Shown here in pieces: positions 34,432-43,724 of a stretch of 49,047 nt of DNA (positions are counted from its first letter, which is position 1; each line of letters starts with the position of its first letter). The DNA is taken from positions 1 to 49,047 of the forward strand of contig SHZS01000007.1 of the NCBI GenBank assembly GCA_009692105.1, in the 5' to 3' direction. Both the position numbers and the translations under genes were made by a program. The notes beneath the pieces are model-generated. The model was given only the letters and a program-made list of their open reading frames with translations. It was not told the origin of the DNA and ran no database searches. Origin of the DNA: Gemmatimonadota bacterium. Lineage in GTDB: Bacteria; Gemmatimonadota; Gemmatimonadetes; Longimicrobiales; Gaopeijiaceae.

Positions 34432-36213
34432 CTATCGGCCGACTGACGCGCCGACTGACGAGCAGGGAAGGTCGCTCGGTGCCGCAGGATCCTCTTCCAT
34501 CGCGGCGCGAATCCCTCCGGTGGCGGAGGGCGACAGCGTGAGGACACTGTGCCGCGGACGGCTCCCGGAACGGCGGGGAAAGTCCTCGCGGAAGTGGCTC
34601 CCCAGGCTCTCCTGGCGGAGGAGCGCAGCCTGGGCGATCAGCCTAGCCGTGAGGAGGATGTTCCGGGACCGTGCACTCGTGCTCGAACCGAAGTCCGACT
34701 CGAGTGCGTGGAGCTCCTCGATGGCGTGTTCGAGATCTGTCCCGTTCCGCACGATCCCGACCCGCTCCCACATGAGGGTCCTGATCCGCTCGACCACTTC
34801 TGGAGGAAGTGGCGTGTCGGCCGCGCGGTCCGGCGATTGCGCCAGCAGCCCGGCAGACTCTGTCGCGATCGGCAGACGCGAACGACTCGATCCGCGTCCC
34901 TCGCCAGCCTCACCGTCCGGCCAGGCTCCGGCAGCCCGCCCCGATCGCTTCGATGTCGTGAGCGCCCCCGCGATCGAGCGAGCAGCGATGGGTCCGAAAA
35001 CGAGTCCCTCGAGGAGGGAGTTGCTTGCCAGGCGGTTCGCCCCGTGGAGTCCGGATGCGGCCGCCTCGCCCGCAGCCCAGAGCCCGGGGAGGGAAGTTCG
35101 TCCTTCGGCATCCACGGCAACGCCCCCCATGTGATAATGGGCGGCGGGGGTGACTGGTATGGGTTCGCGGACGGGGTCCACCCCGTGCTTCAGGCACAAC
35201 GCGTAGACGCCGGGGAACGTCGTCCGAATCCGTTCACCGAGGGCGGCCCTACAATCCAGGAACACGCTCCCGCCCTCCTGCATCCGGCGCCACATGGCGC
35301 GGGCCATGCGGTCACGCGAAGCCAAATCTCCGCCTCCCCCGGCGTCGTGGACGGAGTGGCCGAGCTCGTCCACGAGCCGAGCGCCCGCGCCCCGCAGGGC
35401 CTCTGTCACGAGGGGAAGGGGGTCGGCGTCCACGTTCAAGGCGGTGGGGTGGAACTGGATGAACTCCAGGTCCCGGAGCCTGGCCCCCGCTCGCGCGGCA
35501 ATCGCAATACCATCCCCGTCCAGCCCCCGTGGCGCCGTGGTGTGCAGGTATACGCGGCCGGGGCCCCCGGTTGCGAGAAGGATCGCCGGCGCCCTGAAGA
35601 GCCGGATGCCGCCCGCCGCATGGCGGGCCAGCACACCCGTGACTCGCTCCCCTGCCATGTCGAGTTCGAGCACCTCTGTCTCCTCGAGCACCCGAATCTG
35701 TGGAGAGGAGATAACGGCGACCCGGAGGGCTCGCATGACCTCCGCGCCTGTGCGGTCCCCTTGAGCGTGAAGGATGCGGTGCCTCGAGTGCGCGCCCTCG
35801 AGCCCGAGGGAGAGGGATCCGGATTCAGCCCTGTCGAATCGCGCCCCCAGTCGCATCAGCTCGCGGACGCGGTCGGGGCCGTCCCGGGTCAAGATCTCCA
35901 CGAGCTCGGAGCGAGCCAGGCCGTCCGCGGCCATCTCCGTGTCGAGCGCATGGAGCTCTGGAGAATCGGAGGGGTCCAGGGCCGCTGCCACGCCTCCCTG
36001 GGCGAGGGACGAGGCCCCATGGCCTCCGGTGCGGCCGCGCGTGAGGATACAGACAGAGAGAGTGGGGGAACGTCGCGCGAGCTCCACCGCAGCCGAGAGC
36101 CCTGCCACGCCTGAGCCGATCACGATTACATCGGCCACGTGCTCCGCACCGGGGTCCGTCGTCGCCCCGTCCACGGGTGGAAGGTTGGCCGGCAAACCGT
36201 TCGCGGACGTCAT
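34432..36213 (-). CDS. nadB: L-aspartate oxidase
   Basis: 593 residues, longer than the usual 530-540, mostly through the C-terminal extension. Flavoenzyme that oxidises aspartate to iminoaspartate. FAD-binding GSGVAGLSAAVELA, then SSLAQGGVAAAL, FIQFHPTAL, a Glu-Arg active region and AAGEAAASGLHGANRLASNS are typical. The ATG at 36213 overlaps the nadA stop (ATGA) and decides the start over the long upstream frame. The product feeds NadA. Confidence 0.95.
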   Translation of the reverse strand: MTSANGLPANLPPVDGATTDPGAEHVADVIVIGSGVAGLSAAVELARRSPTLSVCILTRGRTGGHGASSLAQGGVAAALDPSDSPELHALDTEMAADGLARSELVEILTRDGPDRVRELMRLGARFDRAESGSLSLGLEGAHSRHRILHAQGDRTGAEVMRALRVAVISSPQIRVLEETEVLELDMAGERVTGVLARHAAGGIRLFRAPAILLATGGPGRVYLHTTAPRGLDGDGIAIAARAGARLRDLEFIQFHPTALNVDADPLPLVTEALRGAGARLVDELGHSVHDAGGGGDLASRDRMARAMWRRMQEGGSVFLDCRAALGERIRTTFPGVYALCLKHGVDPVREPIPVTPAAHYHMGGVAVDAEGRTSLPGLWAAGEAAASGLHGANRLASNSLLEGLVFGPIAARSIAGALTTSKRSGRAAGAWPDGEAGEGRGSSRSRLPIATESAGLLAQSPDRAADTPLPPEVVERIRTLMWERVGIVRNGTDLEHAIEELHALESDFGSSTSARSRNILLTARLIAQAALLRQESLGSHFREDFPRRSGSRPRHSVLTLSPSATGGIRAAMEEDPAAPSDLPCSSVGASVGR

Positions 36214-37247
36214 CCCCCGGAGCCCCGGCCCACGGCGAGCATCCGGTCCACGGCAATGCGAGCCCGCCCGGCCACGGCGGGGTCGACCTCCACCCGATGC
36301 TCCAGCCGCTCGAGGGAGCGCATGATGCGGGGGAGCGTGATCCGCTTCATGTGAGGGCAGAGGTTGCAAGGACGGATGAAGTTCACGTTCGGATTCTCGG
36401 CGGCCACGTTGTCACTCATGGAGCACTCGGTGATCATTGCGACGTTCCTGGGTTGCCGCTCCCGGACGTACCTAGCCATGCCGGACGTCGAGCCCACGTA
36501 GTCCGCCTCGGCCAACACCTCGGGCGGGCACTCGGGGTGGGCCAGGACGATCAGGTCCGCGGCCAGGGAGCGGTAGCGTCGGACCTCCTCCGCGGTAAAC
36601 CGCTCGTGCACCTCACAACGCCCGTCCCACGGGATGATCTCCACGTCTGTCTGGGTCGCGACATAGCTGGCCAGGTACTCGTCGGGAAGGAAGATGACCC
36701 GATCCACCCCCAGCGACTCGACGACCCGCACTGCGTTCGATGACGTGCAGCAGATGTCGCTCTCGGCCTTCACCTCCGCCGAGGTATTCACGTAGGTGAC
36801 GATGGGAACGCCCGGGTGCTGCGCGCGGAGCCCCCGGACGTCGTCGCCCGTGATGGATTCCGCGAGGGAGCAGCCGGCTCGAAGGTCCGGGATCAGGACC
36901 GTCTTCTCCGGGTTGATGACCTTGGCTGTCTCAGCCATGAAGTGGACACCACAGAGGACGATCACATCGGCGTCCGTGCGTGCGGCCTCCTGTGCAAGGG
37001 CGAGGGAATCGCCACGAATGTCCGCGATCCCATGATAGATCTCAGGCGTCTGATAGCTGTGTGCGAGGATGACGGCATTCCTCTCCTTCTTGAGCTCCTC
37101 GATGCGGACTAGGTAGGGGGCGTGGACCGGCCACTCGATCTCGGGAACGGCCCCCCGGAGTCGCTCGAACAGGGGAGTAGCCGCGCGCTCGACCTCGGGC
37201 GTGTACTCGAGGGTCTCGACTTCCCAAGCTGCCGAACGCGGTGCCAT
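36210..37247 (-). CDS. nadA: Quinolinate synthase
   Basis: 345 residues from an ATG with GAGG and 6-nt spacing; a TTG 21 nt upstream is possible. A [4Fe-4S] enzyme that condenses iminoaspartate with dihydroxyacetone phosphate. Cluster Cys residues lie in VLCGVHFM, CCTSSNAV and RPCNLCPHM; HSYQTPEI and LPDEYLA also fit. Upstream lies a palindrome over a candidate -10 box, and beyond it the NadQ-like regulator. nadC is not in the window. Confidence 0.96.
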   Translation of the reverse strand: MAPRSAAWEVETLEYTPEVERAATPLFERLRGAVPEIEWPVHAPYLVRIEELKKERNAVILAHSYQTPEIYHGIADIRGDSLALAQEAARTDADVIVLCGVHFMAETAKVINPEKTVLIPDLRAGCSLAESITGDDVRGLRAQHPGVPIVTYVNTSAEVKAESDICCTSSNAVRVVESLGVDRVIFLPDEYLASYVATQTDVEIIPWDGRCEVHERFTAEEVRRYRSLAADLIVLAHPECPPEVLAEADYVGSTSGMARYVRERQPRNVAMITECSMSDNVAAENPNVNFIRPCNLCPHMKRITLPRIMRSLERLEHRVEVDPAVAGRARIAVDRMLAVGRGSGG

Positions 37248-37259
37248 CGCACGCCTCGT

Positions 37260-37278
37260 TATGCTCAAGTTGAGTATA
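37260..37278 (-). promoter_or_regulatory. Palindromic operator over the nadA promoter
   Basis: TATgCTCAAgTTGAGtATA is a near-perfect inverted repeat (arms CTCAA/TTGAG with TAT/ATA outside) 13 nt upstream of the nadA ATG. Read on the minus strand, TATACT (37273-37278) is a good -10 hexamer at its edge. The site suits repression of nadAB. The adjacent NadQ-like protein is the natural candidate regulator. Confidence 0.65.
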
Positions 37279-37286
37279 TGGCAGTG

Positions 37287-37328
37287 AAAAAAAAGAGCCT
37301 ACACCACCGCCACGAGTGATGGTAGGCT
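37287..37328 (-). terminator. Intrinsic terminator of the NadQ-like gene
   Basis: On the minus strand AGCCTAC pairs with GTAGGCT around a loop of about 19 nt (extra pairs possible), followed by C and eight T. It separates the regulator transcript from nadAB. Confidence 0.85.
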
Positions 37329-37388
37329 AAGGGCAATTGGGGCCACGAGTCAACGGCCGAGAATGGCTGAGGGCCCGTCCTCGGACCC

Positions 37389-38459
37389 TCACCTCGATCC
37401 CGGAAGAACCACGCCCGGCGCGCGTCGCTCCCTCAACACCTCCCGACGGAACCGGAAGATCTCCGCAGGCCGTCCTCCCGTTCGCGAGTCCAGCTTTCCC
37501 GTTCCCTCGACCAACCCGCCACTCTCGACCAACCGACGGAAGTTCTGTTTGTGGAGCCGAAGGCCCACCAAGGCCTCGACAACCGTTTGCAGCCGGAGGA
37601 GCGTGAAGGTCCCTGGAAGGAGTTCGAACACGACCGGCCGGTAGCGGAGCTTCCCCCGAATCCGTCCCAACCCCGTGGCGAGAATTCGCCGGTGGTCCAT
37701 GTCCATCGCGTGCCCGAGGCCGGGCCCCTGCGTTGGATCTGCTCCTGCTCGCTTCCGATCCCGGTGTGCCTCGCGCACCAGCCCCACCTCGTAAAGGAGC
37801 TCGTAACGATCGAGCACTCTGTCCGCGTCCCAGCCAGCCCCCTCGAGCCCGAATGCGATTCCAGCACGCTCCCGCCGTTCCTCGCGCGGGCTGCCGCGCG
37901 GAGCCTGGGCTGCCCAGGTTGAGAGAGCCGGCGCGATCGTGCGACGGATCACCTCCGGCTGGTCTTGGCGCCAATCCTCCCAGGGGAAGAAGGTGTACCA
38001 GTCCCGCCAACGCGGCCGGTCGGGACCGGTCGGCCGGTCTTCCCGCACGAGCGCCAAGTACGCCACCGAGATCACTTTCGGGGCTCCGACAGGTCGCTGC
38101 GCGGACCGATCGCGATCGCCGAAGGTGTAGAGTTGCTCCACATATCCTAGATCCAGCCCGGTGCGCTCTCGTACCCATCGCCTCAGGGTGAGCTCGAAGG
38201 TCCTGTCCGCCTCGGGGTCGAGTGGGCCGTACGGCAAGACGTCGCCTTCGGCGCCATCACGGGCCGACGCGAGGCTTCCCTCCATCGCGTCCGTCCTACG
38301 GGGGATCGCGCGACCTCTCGCCGGATTGGCTCCAACCCGGCTGCGTCCGGCCCCCACGGAACGGGGCGATGGAGCGGCGATCGTCAGGATCCGCGGACTC
38401 TCTTTCGTGACCGCGACGATGACCGCGCTCAGGCCGATGACGATAGTTGGTTCCGACAA
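37389..38459 (-). CDS. nadQ: NadQ-like NAD-biosynthesis regulator (COG4111)
   Basis: 356 residues from a TTG with AAGGA. Nudix-like N-terminal domain (TIVIGLSAVIVAVTKESP, YVEQLYTFGDRDR, ISVAYLALV) in which the Nudix box is degenerate (LRRWVRERTGL), so hydrolysis is unlikely. Next an (alpha) linker with WYTFFPWEDWR, then a C-terminal winged helix (LRYRPVVFELLPGTFTLLRL, LVEGTG, GRPAEIFRF). COG4111 members regulate nad genes in alphaproteobacteria (NadQ). It sits just upstream of nadAB with a palindrome between. Effector unknown here. Confidence 0.82.
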   Translation of the reverse strand: MSEPTIVIGLSAVIVAVTKESPRILTIAAPSPRSVGAGRSRVGANPARGRAIPRRTDAMEGSLASARDGAEGDVLPYGPLDPEADRTFELTLRRWVRERTGLDLGYVEQLYTFGDRDRSAQRPVGAPKVISVAYLALVREDRPTGPDRPRWRDWYTFFPWEDWRQDQPEVIRRTIAPALSTWAAQAPRGSPREERRERAGIAFGLEGAGWDADRVLDRYELLYEVGLVREAHRDRKRAGADPTQGPGLGHAMDMDHRRILATGLGRIRGKLRYRPVVFELLPGTFTLLRLQTVVEALVGLRLHKQNFRRLVESGGLVEGTGKLDSRTGGRPAEIFRFRREVLRERRAPGVVLPGSR

Positions 38460-38524
38460 CGTCGTTTCCTTTCTAGTTTCCGAACGGCTTCAGCTTCGTC
38501 GGTATTCCTGTCACGGGAGGCCTC

Positions 38525-39211
38525 GTGTTCACGAATCTACGTGAGTGGCTCGACAAATCACGCCGGGCGGGAGTCGTCGGCCTTGCGGCGGCCCCGGCTC
38601 TTGCGATCCTCGGCCTCCTGGCCGCCCTTCCGTCGCAGGCCGCGGCCGCTGTCCAGCAAGCCCAACCCGCGGATACGATCGTGCTCGCTCCGATCCAGGT
38701 CACGGTTCTCAGGACTCCATTCATGAACGACAACGCACCGTTCGCGGTGTCGGTTCTGAGGGGGGAGGAGCTCCACCGGGGTCGGAGCGGCGTGTTCATC
38801 GAGGAGGCGCTCCAGGGGTTGCCCGGCGTGCAGGTCCAGAACCGGTTTAATCCTGCGGTCGGCGAGCGGATCATGATCCGTGGCCTCGGGGCCCGCGCCC
38901 AGTTTGGTCTCCGAGGCTTCCGGGTGATCGTGGATGGGATCCCCGCGACGCTTCCGGATGGTCAGTCATACCTCGGTCACCTCGACATCGGATCCCTCGG
39001 CCGCGTGGAGGTGTTGAGAGGGCCCGCCTCCGCGCTGTACGGGAACGCGGGAGGTGGGGTGATCTTCCTCAGCACACGGGTACCGTCGGCTGGCCCGTTC
39101 GAGGTCGACGTCGAGGCGGTGGGAGGTAGCGATGGGTTGATGCGGGGTCAGTTGACTGGGTCCGGGACCGTGCAGGGGACCGAGTACCTGATCTCGGCGT
39201 ACGGGGACTAG
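38525..39211 (+). pseudogene. 3'-truncated TonB-dependent receptor
   Basis: 228 residues from GTG with GGGAGG. Signal peptide, then a TonB box-like region and a complete plug: VLRTPFMNDNAPFAVSVLRG, IEEALQGLPGVQVQ, RIMIRGLGARAQFGLRGF, VDGIPATLPDGQ and RVEVLRGPASALYGNAGGG. It stops after the first barrel strands, whereas such receptors need about 22 strands and 600 or more residues. typA begins 120 bp later. Probably non-functional as a transporter. Confidence 0.72.
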
Positions 39212-39268
39212 GGGGCAGATCCTGCCACCCCGCCCGGCGTTCTGTTAGATTTTCCGGCTACCAATCGG

Positions 39269-39289
39269 TTGGCAAACCGGCTGGCAAAC
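39269..39289 (+). repeat. Short repeats upstream of typA
   Basis: TTGGCAAAC (39269-39277) and CTGGCAAAC (39281-39289) recur at a 12-nt step; TAAAC and TTGGCACC follow further on. They could be a regulator site or a promoter feature; no clear -35/-10 pair is visible. Confidence 0.4.
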
Positions 39290-39330
39290 GGTTGATAAAC
39301 AAAGGCAGTTGGCACCAAGGCACGGAAACC

Positions 39331-41175
39331 ATGTCCATCCGCAACGTCGCAATCATTGCCCACGTCGACCACGGGAAGACAACCCTGGTGGACAAGATGC
39401 TCCGCCAAGCGGGGGTCTTTCGGGCGAATCAAGCCTTGACCGAGCGCGTGATGGATTCGAACCCTCTCGAGCGCGAGCGGGGGATCACGATCCTCGCCAA
39501 GAACGCCTCCCTCGAGTGGGAAGGCGTGAAGATCAACATCGTGGACACCCCCGGGCACGCCGACTTCGGAGGCGAGGTCGAGCGAATCCTCCGGATGGTG
39601 GACGGCGTCCTCCTTCTCGTGGATGCCGTCGACGGCCCCATGCCACAGACCCGCTTCGTGACCCTGAAGGCGCTCGAGCTCGGTCACATGCCGGTCGTTG
39701 TCATCAACAAGGTGGACAGGAGCGCAGCGCGCCCAGAAGCGGTGCACGACGAGGTCCTCGAGCTCTTCATGGAGCTGGACGCGTCGGAACGGCAGCTGGA
39801 TGCGCCCTTCGTGTATGCTTCGGCTCTCGAGGGGTGGGCTAAGCGAAAGTTGGATGACAAGGCAGAGGACCTGGCCCCCCTCTTCGAGGCGATCCTCACG
39901 CGCGTGCCTGCGCCCACCGGGGACCCGGCCGGTCCTCTCCAGATTCTCGTGTCCACCCTGGACTACTCGTCGTATCTCGGTCGGATCGCGATCGGACGGA
40001 TCGAACGTGGGGTCGTGCGGCAGGGCGAGGTGGTCGCCGTCCTCCCCTTCGGAGAGCCCGGGCCGGTTTCGGAGTCTGAGGCCGTCTGTTCGAAGGTGAC
40101 GAAGCTCTTCTCCTTCAAGGGGATCGATCGGGTGGAGATCGCCGAGGCCAGCGCCGGGGACATCATCGCGGTCGCCGGGCTCGACGGGATCGACATCGGG
40201 AAGACGCTGACCCACCCGGAGCACCGAGATCGGCTCAGCGGGATCAAGGTCGAGGAGCCCACTCTGGCCGTGGACTTCTCCGTGAATGACTCCCCCTTCG
40301 CCGGGCAGGCCGGGAAGTTCGTGACGAGTCGACAGGTGCGGGAGCGACTCATGCGAGAGCTCGAGAAGAACGTCGCGCTCCGGGTGGAAGAGACGGATCA
40401 GACCGACACCCTGCAGGTGTCTGGGCGGGGCGAGCTACACCTCACGATCCTGATGGAGACGATGCGGCGCGAGGGATACGAGTTCCAGGTCTCACGGCCC
40501 CGCGTCCTCACCCAGAGAGACGAGCGGGGGAACCTCCTCGAACCCTATGAGGAGGTCCTGATCGAGGTGCCCGACGGGATGGTGGGCACGGTGATGGAGA
40601 AGATGGGGCCGAGGCGAGGGGAGATTTTGGAGATCAAGCCCTCCGGTAATGGCACGACGCGCCTTCGCTTCCGGATCCCGGCTCGGGGCCTCTTCGGCTA
40701 CCGTTCCGACTTCCTCACCGACACGCGCGGCATGGGCCAGCTCCACCACCAGTTCCTCGCGTACGGGCCCTGGGCGGGAGCGATCTCGGGGCGCCGGAGA
40801 GGCGTCCTCGTAGCTGACCGGGAGGGCGAAGCCGTGCCCTTCGCGATCTTCAACCTCCAAGACCGTGCCACGATGCTCGTCCATCCCGGGGAGGCCGTGT
40901 ATGCCGGGATGATTGTGGGCGAGCACGTGCGCCCCGGAGATCTGGACGTCAACGTGTGTAAGGAAAAGAAGCTCACGAACATGCGTGCGTCGGGCTCCGA
41001 TGACGCTGTTCGGCTCGAGCCGCCACGGGATCTGACGCTCGAGCTGGCGTTCGAGTTCATCGATGACGACGAACTGATCGAGGTGACTCCGGCTGCGCTG
41101 CGGCTACGGAAGCGTGAGCTGCACGTGAACGCCCGGAGGAAGGCGCAAAAGGCGCTCGCGTCTCGGAGCTCCTGA
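39331..41175 (+). CDS. typA: Ribosome-associated GTPase TypA/BipA
   Basis: 614 residues. Translational GTPase that helps ribosome assembly and stress adaptation. G1 [14 protein letters not shown], switch-2 [18 protein letters not shown], then EF-Tu-like domain 2, two EF-G-like domains and the BipA C-terminal domain ([15 protein letters not shown], with the conserved RASGxD motif). Start at the ATG just before IRNVAIIAH. Full length. The dCMP-deaminase gene follows by 12 nt. Confidence 0.96.
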   Translation: MSIRNVAIIAHVDHGKTTLVDKMLRQAGVFRANQALTERVMDSNPLERERGITILAKNASLEWEGVKINIVDTPGHADFGGEVERILRMVDGVLLLVDAVDGPMPQTRFVTLKALELGHMPVVVINKVDRSAARPEAVHDEVLELFMELDASERQLDAPFVYASALEGWAKRKLDDKAEDLAPLFEAILTRVPAPTGDPAGPLQILVSTLDYSSYLGRIAIGRIERGVVRQGEVVAVLPFGEPGPVSESEAVCSKVTKLFSFKGIDRVEIAEASAGDIIAVAGLDGIDIGKTLTHPEHRDRLSGIKVEEPTLAVDFSVNDSPFAGQAGKFVTSRQVRERLMRELEKNVALRVEETDQTDTLQVSGRGELHLTILMETMRREGYEFQVSRPRVLTQRDERGNLLEPYEEVLIEVPDGMVGTVMEKMGPRRGEILEIKPSGNGTTRLRFRIPARGLFGYRSDFLTDTRGMGQLHHQFLAYGPWAGAISGRRRGVLVADREGEAVPFAIFNLQDRATMLVHPGEAVYAGMIVGEHVRPGDLDVNVCKEKKLTNMRASGSDDAVRLEPPRDLTLELAFEFIDDDELIEVTPAALRLRKRELHVNARRKAQKALASRSS

Positions 41176-41187
41176 CGTTCCCGGCCA

Positions 41188-41736
41188 ATGCCGATCCTCT
41201 TCAAAGACCTGATCCTCGAGAACACCCATCCGCTGAACGTGGTCGAAGTGCCCACCGAGGAGGAGGTGGCGAACTACGCGCCCCTGCGCCCGCCCCTCTT
41301 CGAGGTCTACATGCGAATGGCGGAGGAGTTGGCGAAGCGCAGCACATGCAACCGACTCGCGGTCGGGACCGTCATCACCGACCTGTCGCTCGAGAACGTC
41401 GTGGGGATCGGCTACAACGGGAATGCGAGAGGGTTTCCGAACCGATGTGACGCGCCTACGCCAGGGGCGTGCGGGTGCATCCACTCCGAGATGAACGCCC
41501 TCGTGAAGGCTCCCGGCATACTCCAGAACAAGGTGGTCTTCGTCACCGACTCACCTTGTGTCATGTGCGCCAAGCTCATGGTCCAAGCGCAGGTGAGTCA
41601 CCTCTATTATCGGAAGGCGTATCGCGATCCCCTCGGGCTCGATGTGCTGCGAGGCGCAGGGATCCTGGCTGTGCACTATGCGCGGTGGCAGGAGCAGTGG
41701 AGGGAGGGGGCCCCGCCCTCGGGTGCACCGGGTTGA
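41188..41736 (+). CDS. dCMP/cytidine-type deaminase
   Basis: 182 residues. Zinc-dependent deaminase with HSEMNALVKA (zinc His and catalytic Glu) and PCVMCAKLMV (two zinc Cys). STCNRLAVGTVIT, GYNGNARGFPN and DPLGLDVLRGAGI match the dCMP-deaminase (ComEB-like) group. Likely makes dUMP for thymidylate synthesis. Follows typA closely, perhaps cotranscribed. Converges on ctaB with hairpins between. Confidence 0.9.
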   Translation: MPILFKDLILENTHPLNVVEVPTEEEVANYAPLRPPLFEVYMRMAEELAKRSTCNRLAVGTVITDLSLENVVGIGYNGNARGFPNRCDAPTPGACGCIHSEMNALVKAPGILQNKVVFVTDSPCVMCAKLMVQAQVSHLYYRKAYRDPLGLDVLRGAGILAVHYARWQEQWREGAPPSGAPG

Positions 41737-41760
41737 CGCCCGGCTGTACCATCGTCGTAC

Positions 41761-41780
41761 GGACCATGGCGCGATGGTCC
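41761..41780. terminator. Hairpin between convergent genes
   Basis: GGACCAT pairs with ATGGTCC around a 6-nt loop. A smaller hairpin (CCGGG/CCCGG) lies at 41729-41744. No T-run, so a possible terminator only. Confidence 0.4.
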
Positions 41781-41794
41781 CGTCGTCGCCTCGC

Positions 41795-42769
41795 TCAGTT
41801 TCGCACCGTGTCGAGCAGCATCAGCCCGAGCAGCAGCGGCTGGTACGCGAGCGAGCCGAGGAACACCCTCCGCACAGCCGTCCGATCCATGGAGCGGCTG
41901 GCTGCGATGGACCACCATAGGAAGACAGTGCCCAGAACTGCTGCCCCGATGAGATAGATCCATCCGGTAAGCCCGAGGGGCGTTGGGAAAAGACTCACCG
42001 GCAGCAGGGCGGCCGAGTAGAGGACCATCTGGCTCCCGATAAAGCGACCGTCAGGACTCGTCGGCGGCATCATCAAGAACCCCGCGCGAGCGTAATCCTC
42101 CCGGAGCAGCCAGGCCAGCGAGAGGACGTGCGGGATCTGCCAGAGGAAGGCAATCCCGAAGAGCACCAGGGCACCGGGGCCAACTCCTCCGGTGGCTGCG
42201 CTCCATCCAATGAGAGCGGGCATCGCTCCCGGTACGGCGCCAGCGAACGTCGCCGTGTGCGAGCGAGGTTTGAGCGGCGTGTAGACGAGGTTGTAGGTGC
42301 CGGCCGACAGGAGGGTGAGGATCGCCGGAACCTCCCCCACCGTCGCCCACAGATGGGCCACCCCCCCGACGACGAGGAGAAGCCCGAAGAGGAGCGCGTC
42401 CCTCGGGCGGAGGCGGCCGGAAGGGAGCGGGCGGGTTCGGGTCCGCTCCATGAGCGCATCGGCCTTCCGCTCGATGTACTGGTTCAGCGCGAGTGCGCCC
42501 GCGGTCGCAAGCACCGTTCCCAGGAGGGTGTGGAAGACCGGAACGAGCCCCGCATCTCCGGCGGAAGCGACGTAATAGGCTACCCCGGCGGTGATCATCG
42601 CGAAGCCCGCAATCCCGGGCTTCGTAAGCTCGTAGTAGGCGAGGGCCTGGGAACGGGTTCGCCCAGGAACGGGCTGCTCCGTGCTGGCCGAGGGGGGTCG
42701 ACTCACCGACTGGGGGGGTTGCCTGCGGGCTAGGAAACGGGCGGGAGTTCGGTCTCCCAGGAAGATCAA
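41795..42769 (-). CDS. ctaB: Protoheme IX farnesyltransferase
   Basis: 324 residues from TTG. Multi-span UbiA-family prenyltransferase that makes heme O from heme B. NQYIERKADALMERTRTRPLPSGR carries the first Asp-rich prenyl-diphosphate site, and IPHVLSLAWLLREDYARAGF the second. At least seven hydrophobic spans. The first 35 residues are a non-conserved extension, so the start may lie further in. Heme O/A supply suits heme-copper oxidases, which are not in the window. Confidence 0.94.
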   Translation of the reverse strand: MIFLGDRTPARFLARRQPPQSVSRPPSASTEQPVPGRTRSQALAYYELTKPGIAGFAMITAGVAYYVASAGDAGLVPVFHTLLGTVLATAGALALNQYIERKADALMERTRTRPLPSGRLRPRDALLFGLLLVVGGVAHLWATVGEVPAILTLLSAGTYNLVYTPLKPRSHTATFAGAVPGAMPALIGWSAATGGVGPGALVLFGIAFLWQIPHVLSLAWLLREDYARAGFLMMPPTSPDGRFIGSQMVLYSAALLPVSLFPTPLGLTGWIYLIGAAVLGTVFLWWSIAASRSMDRTAVRRVFLGSLAYQPLLLGLMLLDTVRN

Positions 42770-42845
42770 ACTTGTCCCAGCCCCCCAGTCGGCGCAAGCG
42801 TAAGTAGGGTTGGCCGGAGGTTCCAGGGGACCTCCGGCCTAGCCC

Positions 42846-43697
42846 GTGACGTACAAGCCCATGACGTGCAAGGAAGTACGCGGGCCCGGGGTCGGTCCCC
42901 GGAGTTCCGCTCCGAACGCCACACCGTTCGCGAGGCCGCTGCTCATCGCATACGACTTGGAGGTCGGGACCCGGCGGTTCCGGAAGCACCCCCCCCGGCT
43001 GGCTACTTTTCTGGCCTCGCTCGGCATCCACGTGCTCGTCTTGGTGTTCATCACGGCAATGCAGGTGCTGCTCGTGGCCCGCCCCGCCATTGAGGCGCCC
43101 ACCGATCTCTCATTCCTCGATCTCGATCCCGTCGCCCACCTCGGGCCGGAGGAGTGGGCAGCCGCCGGAGCGGACCGCGGGGACCTGCGTGCGGCTCCGG
43201 GCGCGAGCGAGATGGTTCAGCCCACGTCCGCGCCTCCGGCACCCGTGTTGCCGCCCGTGTCCGAGACTGTGGTCGAGGCCGCCGACCCGGTCGAGCAGGT
43301 CGACCTCTCGTTGCCGGGTCCGGTGGAGACGGGTGTCGGGAACTCGGTCGGCACCGACGCCGAGGACCTTGGGCGGGCCGGCCTGGCGAACGGGCAAGGG
43401 GCGGGCGGGGGCGGGACCGAGCCCAGGGGCACCTCCCGACTGATCCCACCTTCTCCGAGAGGCATGATCATGCCTGCGGCGAACCGGGAGCTCCGTGGGA
43501 GCGAAATCGAGGTCTGGGTCTTCGTGAACGAGGCCGGTCGTGTCGTGGCCGATTCGACGCGCCTCGTTCCTCCGACCCCCGATCGAGGGTTCAACGAGCA
43601 GCTGGAGCAAGACGCGGCGCAGTGGGTCTTCGGGCCCGCGCGCCAGAACGGGCTCCCGGTGGCGGCCTGGTTCCGCTACACGATCGGCCTGGAATAG
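42846..43697 (+). CDS. TonB-family protein
   Basis: 283 residues from GTG. Basic N-terminus, one membrane span (FLASLGIHVLVLVFITAMQV near residue 60), a long Pro/Ala/Gly-rich periplasmic linker, and a C-terminal TonB domain (EVWVFVNEAGRVVADS, then WVFGPARQNGLPVAAWFRY). Links inner-membrane energy to outer-membrane receptors; the ExbBD partner genes are not in the window. Divergent from ctaB. Confidence 0.85.
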   Translation: MTYKPMTCKEVRGPGVGPRSSAPNATPFARPLLIAYDLEVGTRRFRKHPPRLATFLASLGIHVLVLVFITAMQVLLVARPAIEAPTDLSFLDLDPVAHLGPEEWAAAGADRGDLRAAPGASEMVQPTSAPPAPVLPPVSETVVEAADPVEQVDLSLPGPVETGVGNSVGTDAEDLGRAGLANGQGAGGGGTEPRGTSRLIPPSPRGMIMPAANRELRGSEIEVWVFVNEAGRVVADSTRLVPPTPDRGFNEQLEQDAAQWVFGPARQNGLPVAAWFRYTIGLE

Positions 43698-43724
43698 AGC
43701 ACCGCTGGAGTAGAGCACCGGAGG

